Assembly (NCBI GenBank): GCA_031258265.1
Contig: JAIRNB010000150.1
Coordinates: forward strand, 1-21,492
DNA: 21,492 nt
Direction of reading: 5' to 3'
Source of the DNA: Treponema sp.
Lineage (GTDB): Bacteria > Spirochaetota > Spirochaetia > Treponematales > Breznakiellaceae
Shown one piece after another: positions 20,601 through 21,492 of the stretch (position 1 is its first letter; the number at the start of each line of letters is the position of its first letter). Below the pieces are notes generated by a model. That model was not told where the DNA came from. It saw nothing but the letters and a program-made list of their open reading frames with translations, and ran no database searches. The translations under genes were made by a program, and so were the position numbers.

Positions 20601-21492
20601 TTCCCCAGTCTTACTTATACTGGGTTTATGAATCTTGCCGACAAAGTTACATCCCTCCGCCTAGTGCTGGCCCCGCTTTTCTTCATCGTGTACCTCCTGC
20701 CCAGGCTTGTCCCCTTTTGGCCCGCCGCCGGGGGAGTCTGGACCGTTCCTGTACTTTGGGCCGTCTTTGTAGTTTCCGAACTTACCGATATGCTGGACGG
20801 CTTCCTGGCCCGCCGCCGGGGGGAGACAAGCGATTTTGGCAAGCTTTTCGATCCCTTTGCCGATACCCTGACCCAGCTCAGTTACTTTCTTTGCTTTGTC
20901 ATCGACGGGATTCTTCCCGCCCCCCTCTACCTCCTGGTTCTCTACCGGGAATATTCTATTCTTTTTGTCCGTAACCTCATGCTCAAAAAAGGCGTCGCCA
21001 TGGGCGCCCGGATCATGGGAAAGGTAAAAACCGTCACTTATATTCTGGCGGCGGCCCTTGCCCTCTCAGCCTCAAGCCTCATGCGCCTGTCCCTTCCGGG
21101 TCTCATATTCGGCGTAAAAATAGCCGCCCAGGCCGTTTTTTTCTTTTCGGTAGTCCTTTCCGTCCTTTCGTTCATGGATTACCTCTCCGTTTACCGGAAG
21201 GCTCCGGGAACCGTGGGCGGCAAACCGGAGGATTCCGTAAAAAAATTTTAAAAAATTTTTTCAAACCCTTGACACGATCATTCGAGAAATAGTATGTTAG
21301 CGAAACCCGCCTAAATACCGAAGGGTGGGTATTCCTGATCTTTGCCGAATGCGGCGGGGTATGGAATGTTGGAACTGTGGTTCTGCCTCAGTTCCGGCGG
21401 AGATTTTTGGCAAACAACCCTGTTTAGTTTAGGCTTGGCGGGGTTTAGGGAAGGGGAGTGGGGATCATGGGCTGGGCATGGAATGTCTAGTT

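Overview
The window looks like a chromosomal segment of a spirochaete, most likely a gut-type Treponema (inference). Reasons: LplA-type sugar-binding lipoproteins with relaxed lipoboxes, a DUF5312-like protein of a family I associate with spirochaetes, and an intracellular glycosidase repertoire (GH2, GH4, GH98-like) suited to plant or host glycan oligosaccharides. Most of it is GC-rich; an AT-richer island covers about 605-4680. I see no rRNA, tRNA, transposase, phage gene or CRISPR array.

Layout. (1) 2-8827, plus strand: a carbohydrate-uptake operon. It holds the end of an LplC/YtcP-type permease, a binding lipoprotein (SBP1), a GH98-like enzyme without signal peptide, a second paralogous lipoprotein (SBP2) and a GH2 enzyme. 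A 23-bp near-copy of the permease 3' end sits between the GH98-like gene and SBP2, so SBP1+GH98 looks like a cassette placed inside an older permease-SBP2-GH2 operon. (2) 8828-9407: no credible gene. It is packed with about ten perfect short hairpins whose stems differ but whose loops fall into few classes, plus a ~102-bp unit in three copies. (3) 9408-12190: a TolC-like outer-membrane protein convergent with a MATE exporter, with a shared terminator. (4) 12234-14617: the DUF5312-like gene overlapping mazG. (5) 14625-15959, minus strand: clpP followed by pth. pth carries an in-frame palindrome coding for most of a 16-residue insertion. (6) 16084-18718: an MFS exporter and a GH4 glycosidase. 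(7) 18719-18968: a second copy of the hairpin element of region 2, with a different hairpin in the same flanks. (8) 18969-21251: an M32 carboxypeptidase and a CDP-alcohol phosphatidyltransferase. (9) 21240-21492: a strong-looking promoter with an A/T-rich upstream tract, followed by a segment that can fold with its two ends paired. It is a candidate stable RNA or riboswitch-like leader for a gene beyond the window.

How the genes fit together: the two lipoproteins would deliver oligosaccharides to a CUT1 permease, and the GH98-like and GH2 enzymes would cut them in the cytoplasm. The GH4 enzyme is a separate intracellular glycosidase, likely acting on alpha-galactosides. The remaining genes are housekeeping (nucleotide sanitation, peptidyl-tRNA recycling, proteolysis, phospholipid synthesis) or export.

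The two most unusual things are the family of variable-stem hairpins, seen in two intergenic regions and apparently inside pth, and the structured segment at the right edge.
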